Below are positions 1 to 7,482 of a DNA stretch of 64,000 nt, in pieces. Within the stretch, counting starts at the first letter, position 1. Every line of letters starts with the position of its first letter. Origin of the DNA: an uncultured Actinomyces sp. (GTDB lineage Bacteria > Actinomycetota > Actinomycetes > Actinomycetales > Actinomycetaceae); contig URAS01000003.1 of the NCBI GenBank assembly GCA_900545825.1, positions 124,001-188,000 of the forward strand, given 5' to 3'. A model generated the notes under the pieces. That model was given only the letters and a program-made list of their open reading frames with translations. It ran no database searches and was not told where the DNA came from. The position numbers and the translations under genes were made by a program.

Positions 1-963
1 CATCGCGGCACCCGGCCGCTCAAACGCGACGACGCCCGTGTCGAGTTGCGGCTCGACGAGCTCGAGCGGCGTCGGCGTATAGACCTCGACCCGGCGGCAC
101 TGGTCGGTGACGATCGCAAACGGCGTGTCGGTGCGCGCCGAAACGACCCACGTGGCGAACCCGAACGGGTCCGGCAGCCCCGCCATGACGCCGCCGCGGC
201 CGCGCGCCTCGATCCGCTGACGCATCCGCTCGGCGGTGGCGGCATCGGCCTCGATCGTGAAGTCGACACGCAGGCGACCCGGGCGCGGCGTCGGCGCCGT
301 CAGGCCCCCCGCAAGGTCGTCAAGCATCTGGGCGACCGTCGAGTGGGCGTCCGTCTGGTCCGAGTCGGCCGCAGCCCCCAGCATGACGACGACGACCGCG
401 GCGAGGGCGTCGACGACCTCGGTGTCGGCCTCGATGAGCGCCGACTGGGCGGCCACCCACGCCTGCTCGGCAAGGGTCGTGCTCACCAGCTCCGGCACCG
501 ACGTGTCGACCTCGTCGAGAATCGTGTCGGCCATGAGGGCGAGCGCCCCTCCGGTCGACGCCGCCCCGACGAGACACGCCGGCAGCGCCTGGGCGGTGGC
601 CCGCAGCACCTGAGCGAACGCCACCGGGGTGAGGCTGGGGTCGGCTACGGCCGACGCCGCAGAGGCGAGGACGTGGGCGACGACGATTCCGCCGGCCCCC
701 TGGGCATGCGACAGCGCCGCCGAGGCCGCGACGTCGAGGACCCACGCGGCATCACCCGCCTCGTGGAGATCCGCCACCGCGGCGGCCGCCGCCCGCGCCG
801 TCATCCACGCGCACGTGCCGGCCTGCTCGTCCAGGCCGCCCGCATGGTCGAGGGCGTCGAGTGCCTGGTGGGTGTCGGCCAGCTGGCGGGCCATCCGGCC
901 GATCCACGCCGCCGCGTGGACGCCCGTCACGACGCCGGGCGGGGTGGGGCCAATCGCTGCCAC
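1..963 (-). CDS. Degenerate DAK2/FakA-like (YloV family) protein, partial 3' end
   Basis: An open frame runs from a GTG at 963 off the left edge (321 codons seen). GGAGGA lies about 5 bases upstream. Codons have the GC-rich third positions of neighbouring genes, unlike the overlapping plus-strand frame. The sequence resembles the DAK2-domain proteins found beside recG and rpmB in actinobacteria. Residues 95-150 (AQGAGGIVVAHVLASA, then ASTGGALALMADTILDEVD) line up with the family's GNSGV and EGT-LTV helices. A later stretch, about 235-285, resembles the FakA-type middle domain. FakA-like proteins use the DAK2 domain to bind ATP and metal for fatty acid phosphorylation, but the usual N-terminal DGDTG metal motif is absent here. 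It may therefore be catalytically inactive. The family assignment is by eye and moderate; the reading frame itself is well supported. Confidence 0.62.
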   Translation of the reverse strand, partial: MAAIGPTPPGVVTGVHAAAWIGRMARQLADTHQALDALDHAGGLDEQAGTCAWMTARAAAAAVADLHEAGDAAWVLDVAASAALSHAQGAGGIVVAHVLASAASAVADPSLTPVAFAQVLRATAQALPACLVGAASTGGALALMADTILDEVDTSVPELVSTTLAEQAWVAAQSALIEADTEVVDALAAVVVVMLGAAADSDQTDAHSTVAQMLDDLAGGLTAPTPRPGRLRVDFTIEADAATAERMRQRIEARGRGGVMAGLPDPFGFATWVVSARTDTPFAIVTDQCRRVEVYTPTPLELVEPQLDTGVVAFERPGAAM

Positions 964-991
964 GCGTCCTCCTTTCACACGGTGCCCCTTC

Positions 992-997
992 AGTCTA
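992..997 (-). promoter_or_regulatory. Possible -10 element upstream of the DAK2-like gene
   Basis: TAGACT on the minus strand fits the actinobacterial TAnnnT -10 pattern and would give a leader of about 20 bases containing the ribosome binding site. No convincing -35 is visible, so this is tentative. Confidence 0.3.
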
Positions 998-1014
998 GGA
1001 GGTCACGGGGTCAC

Positions 1015-1052
1015 TTAGCGCCCGGGCCCCACGCCCGGGGCCTGGCCGCTAA
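1015..1052 (-). terminator. Hairpin at the aspA stop codon
   Basis: TTAGCG at 1015-1020 pairs with CGCTAA at 1047-1052, and between them GGCCCC and GGGGCC form an inner GC stem. It spans the aspA stop codon and has no U tract, so it would be a non-canonical actinobacterial terminator or a 3'-end stabilising hairpin. Confidence 0.42.
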
Positions 1053-2515
1053 CTGATATCGGCTTCCTCACTCGCCGCGCGCTGGGCGATGACCTGCTCG
1101 CCGGGCGCATACGTCGAGCCCTGATAGCGCGGATGTGTGAGGTTCTCGAGGCTCAAAATCTCGTCGACCTGGGCCTCGTCGAGGAGCCCGCGCTCGAGGA
1201 TGACCTCGCGCACCGACTTGCCGGTGATCGCGCATTCCTTGCCGACCTCGTCGCCCACCTGGTGCCCCAACACGTCGTTGAAGTAGGTGACGACACCGAT
1301 CGCGTTGTCCACGTAGTCGCGGCAGACGTCGACGTTCGCGGTGATCCCCTCGATGCACTTCTCGCGCAACGTCTCGCAGGCATTGGTCAGCAGGTGGAGA
1401 GACTCGAACATCGCCTCGGCGAGCGCCGGCTCCATGACGTTGAGTTCAAGCTGGCCCGCCTCGGCCGCCATCGTCACCGTGACGTCGTTGCCGAGGACCT
1501 TGAAGCACACCTGGTTGACGACCTCGGGAATCACCGGGTTGACCTTGGCCGGCATAATCGACGAGCCCGCCTGGAGCTTGGGCAGGTTGATTTCGTGGAG
1601 GCCACAGCGCGGACCCGACGAGAGAAGCCGCAGGTCGTTACAGATCTTCGACAGCTTCATCGCCAACCGTTTGAGGGCGGCGTGGATGAGGACGTAGGCG
1701 CCGTTATCGGGCGTCGCCTCGACGAGGTCCTCGGCGCGGACAATCGGGTACCCCGTGACCTCGGCCAGACGCGCGGCCGCAATGTCGGGGTAGCCCTTCG
1801 GCGTGTTGAGGCCGGTCCCGATCGCCGTCCCACCGAGGTTGACCTCGAGGAGGAGGCTCTGGGCGATGGCGATCGTCTTCATGTCCTCGCGAAGGTTGAG
1901 GCCCCAGCCGCGAAACTCGCGTCCCAGCGTCATCGGCACGGCATCTTGCAGCTGGGTGCGGCCCATCTTGATGATGTCGGCAAATTCGGCGCCCTTCGCC
2001 ATGAACGCGGCGACGAGGGAAGACAGGGCGTCCGTGAGATCGTTGACGAGGTCGTAGACAGCCAGCCGGAACCCCGTCGGGTAGGCGTCGTTCGTCGACT
2101 GCGACTTATTGACGTCGTCGTTCGGGTGGATGATGTGGTAGCTGCCCTTGGGGTAGCCCAGGTGCTCGAGAGCGAGGTTCGCGATGACCTCGTTGGTATT
2201 CATGTTGACGCTGGTCCCGGCGCCGCCTTGAAAGACATCCTCGGGGAACTGATCGATGCAGCGGTCGTGCTCGATGATCTGATCGCAGGCCCAGACGATC
2301 GCCTCGACGACGTCGGTCGGCAACACCGAGCAGTCACCATTCGCCAAGGCGCAGGCCTTTTTCACTTTGGCCATCGCGCGGACGAACTGGGGAACGTCAC
2401 GGATTCGCGTCCGCGAAATCGCGAAATTCTCCGTCGCCCTCACCGTGTGGATGCCGTAATACGCGTCGTCGTCAATCTCGCGCGTGCCGAGGAGGTCCTC
2501 CTCAATGCGTGCCAT
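1049..2515 (-). CDS. aspA: Aspartate ammonia-lyase (aspartase)
   Basis: This 488-residue cytoplasmic enzyme reversibly deaminates L-aspartate to fumarate and ammonia. It belongs to the class II fumarase/aspartase superfamily. The start has the aspartase pattern DLLGTREIDDDAYYGIHTVR. The signature loop GSSIMPAKVNP lies near residue 318, and the substrate-binding SQSTNDAYPT is near 140. The full length matches E. coli AspA (478 aa), and tyrosine after DDA and the TNEV helix favour aspartase over fumarase. ATG is preceded by GAAGGAAGG. It appears to be a single-gene unit with its own promoter region, containing a palindrome, and a hairpin after the stop. In a fermentative actinobacterium it could feed fumarate respiration or aspartate catabolism. 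Confidence 0.92.
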   Translation of the reverse strand: MARIEEDLLGTREIDDDAYYGIHTVRATENFAISRTRIRDVPQFVRAMAKVKKACALANGDCSVLPTDVVEAIVWACDQIIEHDRCIDQFPEDVFQGGAGTSVNMNTNEVIANLALEHLGYPKGSYHIIHPNDDVNKSQSTNDAYPTGFRLAVYDLVNDLTDALSSLVAAFMAKGAEFADIIKMGRTQLQDAVPMTLGREFRGWGLNLREDMKTIAIAQSLLLEVNLGGTAIGTGLNTPKGYPDIAAARLAEVTGYPIVRAEDLVEATPDNGAYVLIHAALKRLAMKLSKICNDLRLLSSGPRCGLHEINLPKLQAGSSIMPAKVNPVIPEVVNQVCFKVLGNDVTVTMAAEAGQLELNVMEPALAEAMFESLHLLTNACETLREKCIEGITANVDVCRDYVDNAIGVVTYFNDVLGHQVGDEVGKECAITGKSVREVILERGLLDEAQVDEILSLENLTHPRYQGSTYAPGEQVIAQRAASEEADIS

Positions 2516-2561
2516 CGCTCAAGCCTTCCTTCGGGCCCCAATGCCCAGGTAGAAAACGGTT

Positions 2562-2579
2562 CGTGTCCTGTAGGACACG
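2562..2579. promoter_or_regulatory. Perfect inverted repeat, candidate operator of aspA
   Basis: CGTGTCCT and AGGACACG (8-base arms) flank a two-base centre, 46 bases before the aspA start. On the minus strand a TAGGCT -10-like hexamer lies just upstream, so a bound protein would block transcription near the start point. The arm sequence resembles sites of GntR/FadR-type regulators, which is inference from general knowledge. Confidence 0.45.
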
Positions 2580-2615
2580 CCCTAGCCTACGAGCAGTCGC
2601 CGCAAAATTGGGACT

Positions 2616-3611
2616 TTAGGGCAAGGATTCCCAACCGAGCGTCCCCTTGAACGGATGTCCGTCCACCTCGAGTGACGCCTCGCGCGGCGCGACGACCTGG
2701 CCGACCGTCACAAAACCGGCGGGAATCCGGGCCGGATCGCAGGTCGCGAGGAAGCCGTGGTCCTCGCCGCCGGTGAGGACGCGCCTGAGGGCCGACTGCG
2801 CACACCAGGGGTCGAGTGGGGCGATGGCCTGGGCAAACGGGGCCATCGCGGCCGACGACAGCGCCATCGTCACGCCGGAGGCGCGGCCCATGCGGGAGGC
2901 GTCGCGGGCCAGCGAATCGGAGATGTCCATCATCGCGTGGAGCGATTCGGCCCCCGCGATCGCCGTCTCAAGCGGCGGAACCGGCGCCCGGTAGATGCGC
3001 GTACACTCTGCCGCCAACGCCGCGGCACAGGCGTCCATGTCGTCGGCGTCGATCTGACCGGCCCCGGTGACGTGTCCGGCCTGGTAAAGCTCGAGGCCGG
3101 TCTGCGAGCGCCCGAGGGTCCCGGCGACGACGATGGCATCGCCGACGCGCGCGCCGTCACGGAGGACGGGGGGACGCCCCTCGAGGGCGCCCAGCGCGGT
3201 CACCCCGATGACGATTTCGGATGCCGAGCGGGTGAGGTCCCCGCCCTCGACGCCGGCGCCCACCTGCTGCGCACGGACGTTGAGGCCATCGGCAAAGTCG
3301 GCGACCCACTGCGCGTCGGTGTCGCCGGGCAGCGCCAGGCCGACGACCAGCGCAATCGGGCGGGCCCCCATCGCCGCGACGTCGGCGAGGTTCTGGGCGG
3401 CCGCGCGCTCGCCGACCTCGTGGGCGCTGCCCCACGAGCGCAGGAAATGCTGGCCCTCGACCAGCGTGTCAGTCGTCACGACGAGGTCGCCGACGACCCG
3501 CAGCACGGCGCAGTCGTCGCCGGGGCCAACGAGGGTCGCGTCGCCGCGGCCCAGCCTGGGGATAATGCGCGCGAGGACGCCGTCCTCGCCCAGGTCACTG
3601 ACCCGAGGCAT
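2616..3611 (-). CDS. thiL: Thiamine-monophosphate kinase
   Basis: This 331-residue enzyme phosphorylates thiamine monophosphate to the active cofactor thiamine diphosphate with ATP, the last step of thiamine biosynthesis. Family motifs appear in order: GPGDDCAVL near residue 28, TTDTLVEGQHF near 45, NLADVAAMGARP near 75, GGDLTRS near 120, DISDSLARDASR near 225 and GGEDHGFL near 270. The start chosen is the ATG at 3611 (MPRVSDLG), which matches family N-termini. The open frame extends 52 codons further upstream but only as antisense-like sequence within the preceding gene. The start overlaps the end of the upstream methyltransferase gene by 17 bases, so the two are probably translationally coupled in the infC-rpmI-rplT transcript. 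Confidence 0.93.
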   Translation of the reverse strand: MPRVSDLGEDGVLARIIPRLGRGDATLVGPGDDCAVLRVVGDLVVTTDTLVEGQHFLRSWGSAHEVGERAAAQNLADVAAMGARPIALVVGLALPGDTDAQWVADFADGLNVRAQQVGAGVEGGDLTRSASEIVIGVTALGALEGRPPVLRDGARVGDAIVVAGTLGRSQTGLELYQAGHVTGAGQIDADDMDACAAALAAECTRIYRAPVPPLETAIAGAESLHAMMDISDSLARDASRMGRASGVTMALSSAAMAPFAQAIAPLDPWCAQSALRRVLTGGEDHGFLATCDPARIPAGFVTVGQVVAPREASLEVDGHPFKGTLGWESLP

Positions 3612-4446
3612 CGCCGATCCCCTTCCCCTGCCTGGCCAGGGCGGTCTCGAACAGGCAAATCGCCGCAGCCGCGGCGACGTTGTACGACTCGGCCCTCCCC
3701 CACATGGGGATCGAGACCGTCCGGTCGAGGAGGTCGACCTCGTCCCGGTCGAGCCCCTGGGCCTCATTGCCGAGCACCCACGCCACTGAGTCGAGGTCGC
3801 CGCCGGCCACGACCTCGGGCAGCGACGCCTGGGCGGCCCCGTCGGCCCCCAGCACGGTAACGCCGCGTAAGTGGGCGTGCGAGACGACCTCGGCCAGCGA
3901 GCAGCCGACGACCAGAGGAATGTGAAACACCGAACCCACCGACGCCCGGATGACCTTGGGCGACGTGACGTCGACGCCGCCGGCGCACGCGACGACCGCG
4001 CTGGCGCCCGTCGCGTCGGCCAGCCGAATGATCGTCCCGGCGTTACCCGGGTCCTGCGTGCGGGCCATGACGACGACGAAGGGGGCGGGGCCGGCGAACG
4101 CGTCGGCCAGCGGCACCGACAGCGACTGGGTGCGGGCGACCGCGACGATCCCCTGCCCGGCCGGGGCCAGCACGCGGGCGACCTTCTCGCTCACCGGGTG
4201 AACGTAGCGGCACGCCGCCTCCACCTCGGCCATGAGGTCGCCCAGACGCCCGGCCACGGCATGGGTGACGTAGACGTCCTTCACCGTGTCCGGGGCGTAG
4301 CGGACGAGCTCGCGCACGGCCTGCGGCCCCTCGACGAGGGTGAGCCCCGTCTTCGTACGAACAGACCGCCCGGACAACCCCGCGACCTTACGCACGCTGG
4401 GCGCGTGCGGGTCGGAAAGGGTGTCCGGGCGGGAGGTAGTAGTCAC
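3595..4446 (-). CDS. SpoU/TrmH-family 23S rRNA 2'-O-methyltransferase
   Basis: A 283-residue SPOUT-class methyltransferase that would transfer methyl from SAM to a ribose 2'-OH in rRNA. The N-terminal substrate-binding part is residues 15-105. The trefoil-knot domain carries the three SpoU motifs: QDPGNAGTIIRLADATGA near 130, LGNEAQGL near 225, and IPMWGRAESYNVAAAAAI near 245. It sits just after rplT, the common actinobacterial position for this gene, where pheS and pheT often follow. Here they are absent and thiL follows. Substrate position in rRNA cannot be told from sequence. A TsnR-like 23S rRNA enzyme is the usual annotation. Confidence 0.88.
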   Translation of the reverse strand: MTTTSRPDTLSDPHAPSVRKVAGLSGRSVRTKTGLTLVEGPQAVRELVRYAPDTVKDVYVTHAVAGRLGDLMAEVEAACRYVHPVSEKVARVLAPAGQGIVAVARTQSLSVPLADAFAGPAPFVVVMARTQDPGNAGTIIRLADATGASAVVACAGGVDVTSPKVIRASVGSVFHIPLVVGCSLAEVVSHAHLRGVTVLGADGAAQASLPEVVAGGDLDSVAWVLGNEAQGLDRDEVDLLDRTVSIPMWGRAESYNVAAAAAICLFETALARQGKGIGDASGQ

Positions 4447-4455
4447 GCTCGACGC

Positions 4456-4839
4456 TTAGGAAGCGGCGGGAGCGTTGACGTCTTCCGGCAGGGCGGCCTT
4501 GGCGGCGGCCACCAGCTGGGCGAAAGCCGGCTGGTCGCGGACGGCCAGCTCGGCCAGCATGCGACGGTCGACCTCGATGCCGGCGAGGCGGAGGCCCTGG
4601 ATGAAGCGGTTGTACGTCATGCCCTCGGCGCGAGCGGCCGCGTTGATCCGCTGGATCCACAGCTTGCGGAAGTCGTTCTTGCGCTTGCGGCGGTCGTTGA
4701 ACGAGTACACGCCCGAGTGCGTGACCTGCTCCTTGGCCTTGCGGTACAGGCGCGAACGCTGACCACGGTAGCCGGAAGCCTGGTCAAGAACGGTGCGGCG
4801 CTTCTTCTTGGCGTTGACAGCCCTCTTAACACGTGCCAT
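4456..4839 (-). CDS. rplT: 50S ribosomal protein L20
   Basis: A 127-residue ribosomal protein that binds 23S rRNA early in large-subunit assembly. It begins MARVKRAVNAKKKRR, with the basic N-terminal helix and the conserved SFNDRRKRKNDFRKLWI and MTYNRFIQGL stretches. A short acidic/alanine C-terminal tail extends the usual 117-120 residues. Strong SD AAGGAG precedes the ATG. It lies in the universal infC-rpmI-rplT order. L20 or IF-3 autoregulation of this operon is known in other bacteria. Confidence 0.98.
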   Translation of the reverse strand: MARVKRAVNAKKKRRTVLDQASGYRGQRSRLYRKAKEQVTHSGVYSFNDRRKRKNDFRKLWIQRINAAARAEGMTYNRFIQGLRLAGIEVDRRMLAELAVRDQPAFAQLVAAAKAALPEDVNAPAAS

Positions 4840-4870
4840 CTGTCTCTCTCCTTAAAACACCTAGTACGAG

Positions 4871-5065
4871 CTACTTGCCCAGCAGTTTCTTCGCGGCCTT
4901 GACGTCCGCGGGGGCGAGGACCTGGTCCTTGCTCAGGCGGCGGGTCTGGCGCGAGCTCTTGTGCTCGAGCAGGTGGCGCTTGCCGGCGCGCTCACGCATG
5001 AGCTTGCCGGAACCCGTGGTGCGGAAACGCTTCTTAGCACCGGAGTGCGTCTTCATCTTCGGCAT
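4871..5065 (-). CDS. rpmI: 50S ribosomal protein L35
   Basis: A 64-residue basic ribosomal protein starting MPKMKTHSGAKKRF and containing the family pattern TGSGKLMRERAGKRHLLE. The start at 5065 has AGGA about 8 bases upstream. The open frame extends 13 codons further without conserved sequence, so the internal ATG is chosen. It lies 31 bases upstream of rplT and 75 bases downstream of infC. Confidence 0.97.
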   Translation of the reverse strand: MPKMKTHSGAKKRFRTTGSGKLMRERAGKRHLLEHKSSRQTRRLSKDQVLAPADVKAAKKLLGK

Positions 5066-5106
5066 TGTTCTATTCCTCACTCGGCTGGCTGGTGCCAGCG
5101 TCACTT

Positions 5107-5130
5107 CCCCACCACCACTGGGAGGTGGGG
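5107..5130 (-). promoter_or_regulatory. Hairpin between infC and rpmI
   Basis: CCCCACC and GGTGGGG form a 7-bp stem with a 10-base loop in the 75-base infC-rpmI gap, followed on the minus strand by a small GCTGG-CA-CCAGC hairpin. No U tract follows. It could be a processing or ribosomal-protein binding site; no function is shown. Confidence 0.35.
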
Positions 5131-5140
5131 TCCATCCTTG

Positions 5141-5788
5141 CTAGTTCTCCTCGGCCTCGCTGGCCTGGGCTTCGGCGGCCTTGCGGGCCTTGCGTTCGTC
5201 CTTCAGCTGCTGCCGGTTGGGCTTGCGACCCTTGAGGGCCTCGCGGTGGCGCCGCTGATCCGACTTGGTCTGCTGCTTCTTCTTGGTCGGGGCCAGCACC
5301 ATCGTCATGTTGCGCCCGTCTTGGCGGGGCATCGACTCGACGGTGGCGAGGTCGGCGACGTCGTCGGCGAGACGCTGGAGCAGCCTGACGCCCATCTCGG
5401 GACGGGACTGTTCACGCCCGCGGAACATGATCATCACCTTGACCTTGTCGCCGCCGTTGAGGAAGCGGACGACGTGGCCCTTCTTGGTCTCGAAGTCGTG
5501 ATCGTCGATCTTCAGCCGGAACCGAATCTCTTTCAGCTGGGAATTCGCCTGGTTGCGGCGCGCGTTACGGGCCTTCTGAGCGGCCTCGTACTTGTACTTG
5601 CCGTAATCCATGAGCTTGGCGACGGGCGGGCGCGCCTGCGGAGCGACCTCAACGAGGTCAAGGTTGGCCTCGCGTGCCAGTCGCAGGGCGTTCTCTACCT
5701 TGACGACACCCACCTGTTCGCCGTCGGGGCCAACAAGGCGGACTTCGGGAACGCGGATGCGATCGTTGATACGCGGTTCAGCGCTGAT
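5141..5788 (-). CDS. infC: Translation initiation factor IF-3, probable ATC start
   Basis: IF-3 binds the 30S subunit, keeps it apart from 50S and checks start-codon pairing. The 215-residue product has the N-domain RINDRIRVPEVRLVGPDGEQ, the linker MDYGKYKYEAAQKARNARR and the C-domain RGREQSRPEMG. There is no ATG, GTG or TTG near the family N-terminus. AAGGAG lies 6 bases before an in-frame ATC at 5788-5786 encoding ISAEPRIND, so ATC is chosen. infC is known for AUU/AUC/AUA starts, through which IF-3 represses its own translation. The nearest in-frame ATG is 45 codons upstream, across a terminator hairpin, and is not credible. The C-terminal 50 residues are a charged Lys/Glu/Ala tail. Confidence 0.93.
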   Translation of the reverse strand: MSAEPRINDRIRVPEVRLVGPDGEQVGVVKVENALRLAREANLDLVEVAPQARPPVAKLMDYGKYKYEAAQKARNARRNQANSQLKEIRFRLKIDDHDFETKKGHVVRFLNGGDKVKVMIMFRGREQSRPEMGVRLLQRLADDVADLATVESMPRQDGRNMTMVLAPTKKKQQTKSDQRRHREALKGRKPNRQQLKDERKARKAAEAQASEAEEN

Positions 5789-5816
5789 CAGAGGCTCCTT
5801 ATCAGGTCGGGCGCAC

Positions 5817-5850
5817 AAAAAAGCCTTCGCACGCCAGGCATGCGAAGGCT
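5817..5850 (-). terminator. Intrinsic terminator inside the infC leader (attenuator)
   Basis: On the minus strand AGCCTTCGCA pairs perfectly with TGCGAAGGCT across a 9-base loop and is followed directly by six U residues. It ends about 30 bases before the infC start. As it lies between the probable promoter and the infC ribosome binding site, it is more likely a leader attenuator than the end of an upstream gene. Confidence 0.75.
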
Positions 5851-5961
5851 CAACACGCGCGACTCGATCGACTCGACGTCGCGAACCCGGATCCTTACGG
5901 ACCCCAGGTGGGAGAGACTCCACTTGCCCAAATCGGGGAGAACCAAAGCGGTTCGGTGTTC

Positions 5962-5991
5962 ACCGTAGCACGCTCGCGCGCCGCCTGGCCA
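5962..5991 (-). promoter_or_regulatory. Probable promoter of infC-rpmI-rplT
   Basis: TACGGT (-10, 5962-5967) and TGGCCA (-35, 5986-5991) are 18 bases apart on the minus strand. This would give a leader of about 165 nt that contains the attenuator hairpin. The -35 is weak. Confidence 0.4.
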
Positions 5992-6011
5992 TTCCAGGCC
6001 CCAGCCGTGGC

Positions 6012-6734
6012 CTATTTCTCACCGTCGCGCTCGGCAAGGACAGGCGCAAGCTCGATCGTGTCGGTAGCGGCGATGAGGCGGGGCATCCCGGCCAGCCGGG
6101 TCGTCGCCTGCGCCAAGAGGGCCCGTGCGGCCTGCTGATCGGCGCAGGGGACGGGGATGAGTACCCGGTCGCGGGCGGGCTCAACGGGCTCGATCCGTAC
6201 CCCGCGGATCCCGAGGTCGGCCAACTCTGCGTCAATAAGGTCGGCGAGTTCGCGGTCGCGCCACGCCGGCAGCCAATGGTCCTTCTGGGCGAGGGCAGCC
6301 ACCGCCGGCCTGGGCAGCACGACCGACGAGTCGATGATGAGGCGCGCGGGCCCGGCGAGGGCGACGAGGCATGCCCGTGTCACGCTCATCGGGGCCGGCC
6401 GGGCGTCCGGATAGGTCCGGGCCAAGGCGTCGACGCTCGAGAACGTCGCCATCGCCCGGCGACGCCCGTCGAGACGCACGACAGTCGTGCCGGCCAGGTC
6501 CTCACGGTCGTCGTCCTCGGCCTGCGCCGCCTCCAGCGAGTCGGGTCGTGCGTGCGGAAACAGGGGGACGATAAGGCGCGAGTCCTCCAGCGCCGCCACG
6601 GTCTGTTCCAGCCGCTCCCCCAGGTCATCCACCGCGAGGGCGGTCAGCAGCCTGGGGTCGGCCGTGCCCGCGTCGCGCGACCGCGGCTTCATGAGGCGCT
6701 GAGCCAGCTTGTTGCGTTGGGCCTCGGTGACCAC
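6012..6734 (-). CDS. SseB-family protein
   Basis: A 240-residue protein with SseB-like N-terminal sequence (residues about 30-130, including LFPHARPDS, MATFSSVDALARTYPDARP and VALAGPARLIIDSS) and a C-terminal region of similar type. Members of this family are regularly found between infC and the his genes in actinobacteria. Function is unknown; E. coli SseB was named for enhanced serine sensitivity. It starts at GTG 6734, two bases after the priA stop, with GGGAAG upstream, so it is the last gene of the his operon. No membrane segment or signal peptide is visible. Confidence 0.78.
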   Translation of the reverse strand: MVTEAQRNKLAQRLMKPRSRDAGTADPRLLTALAVDDLGERLEQTVAALEDSRLIVPLFPHARPDSLEAAQAEDDDREDLAGTTVVRLDGRRRAMATFSSVDALARTYPDARPAPMSVTRACLVALAGPARLIIDSSVVLPRPAVAALAQKDHWLPAWRDRELADLIDAELADLGIRGVRIEPVEPARDRVLIPVPCADQQAARALLAQATTRLAGMPRLIAATDTIELAPVLAERDGEK

Positions 6735-6736
6735 GA

Positions 6737-7459
6737 CTACTTCCCCGCGGCGACGGCGAGCGCCTGCTCGATCGTGAAAGCACCGGCGTAAAGCGCCTTG
6801 CCGACGATCGCACCCTCGACGCCGACGTCGACGAGGCTAGCGAGCGCGCGCAGATCGTCGAGTGTCGAGACGCCGCCGGAGGCGACGACGGGCGCGTCGG
6901 TGTGGGCGCAGACCTCGCGGAGCAGTTCGAGGTTGGGGCCGCGCATCGTCCCGTCCTTCGTCACGTCGGTGACGACGTAGCGGGCGCAGCCGGCCTCGTT
7001 GAGGCGGTCAAGGACCTCGAACAGGTCGCCGCCCTCTTTCGTCCAGCCGCGCGCCGCCAGGGTGTGGCCGCGCACGTCCAGCCCCACGGCGACCTTGTCG
7101 CCGTGCTCGGCGATGACGCGGGCCGTCCACTCGGGATCCTCGAGCGCAGCCGTGCCGAGGTTGACGCGGGTGGCGCCCGCCGCGAGCGCCCGCGTGAGCG
7201 AAGCGTCGTCACGGATGCCGCCGGAGAGCTCGACCTTGAGGTCGACCTCGGAGACGATGCGGGCCAGCAGCTCGGCGTTGGAGCCGCGACCGAACGCCGC
7301 GTCGAGGTCGACGAGGTGCAGCCACTCGGCACCGGCGGCCGCGAAGGCGCGGGCGTTGTCGGCGGGGTCGCCGTAGCCGGTTTCGGTGCCGGCCTCGCCT
7401 TGGACGAGCCGGACGGCCTGGCCGTCGACGACGTCGACGGCGGGAAGAATCTCGAGCAT
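6737..7459 (-). CDS. priA: Bifunctional PriA-type phosphoribosyl isomerase (HisA/TrpF)
   Basis: A 240-residue (beta/alpha)8 barrel catalysing the Amadori isomerisation of ProFAR in histidine synthesis. In actinobacteria the same enzyme usually also isomerises phosphoribosyl anthranilate in tryptophan synthesis. Catalytic aspartates are in LPAVDVVDG (residue about 9) and VVTDVTKDGT (about 172). The loop AVRLVQGEAGTETGYG and the RGWTKEGGDLF segment, with Arg and Trp, match Mycobacterium PriA rather than the histidine-only HisA. ATG at 7459 is chosen with AAGGA upstream. Bifunctionality is inferred from the conserved Arg/Trp pair. No trp gene is in the window. Confidence 0.9.
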   Translation of the reverse strand: MLEILPAVDVVDGQAVRLVQGEAGTETGYGDPADNARAFAAAGAEWLHLVDLDAAFGRGSNAELLARIVSEVDLKVELSGGIRDDASLTRALAAGATRVNLGTAALEDPEWTARVIAEHGDKVAVGLDVRGHTLAARGWTKEGGDLFEVLDRLNEAGCARYVVTDVTKDGTMRGPNLELLREVCAHTDAPVVASGGVSTLDDLRALASLVDVGVEGAIVGKALYAGAFTIEQALAVAAGK

Positions 7460-7482
7460 CGAATGAGTCCTTATCTGCGGTG

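Noticed and set aside
46..1056. Long plus-strand open frame (336 codons) at the left edge
   Set aside because: It is Arg/Gly-rich with no domain, and the minus strand holds a GTG-started frame with a good ribosome binding site and a recognisable family pattern.
5789..5923. IF-3 starting at the in-frame ATG 45 codons upstream
   Set aside because: The region contains the terminator hairpin and unconserved Arg-rich sequence; family N-termini begin at ISAEPRIND.
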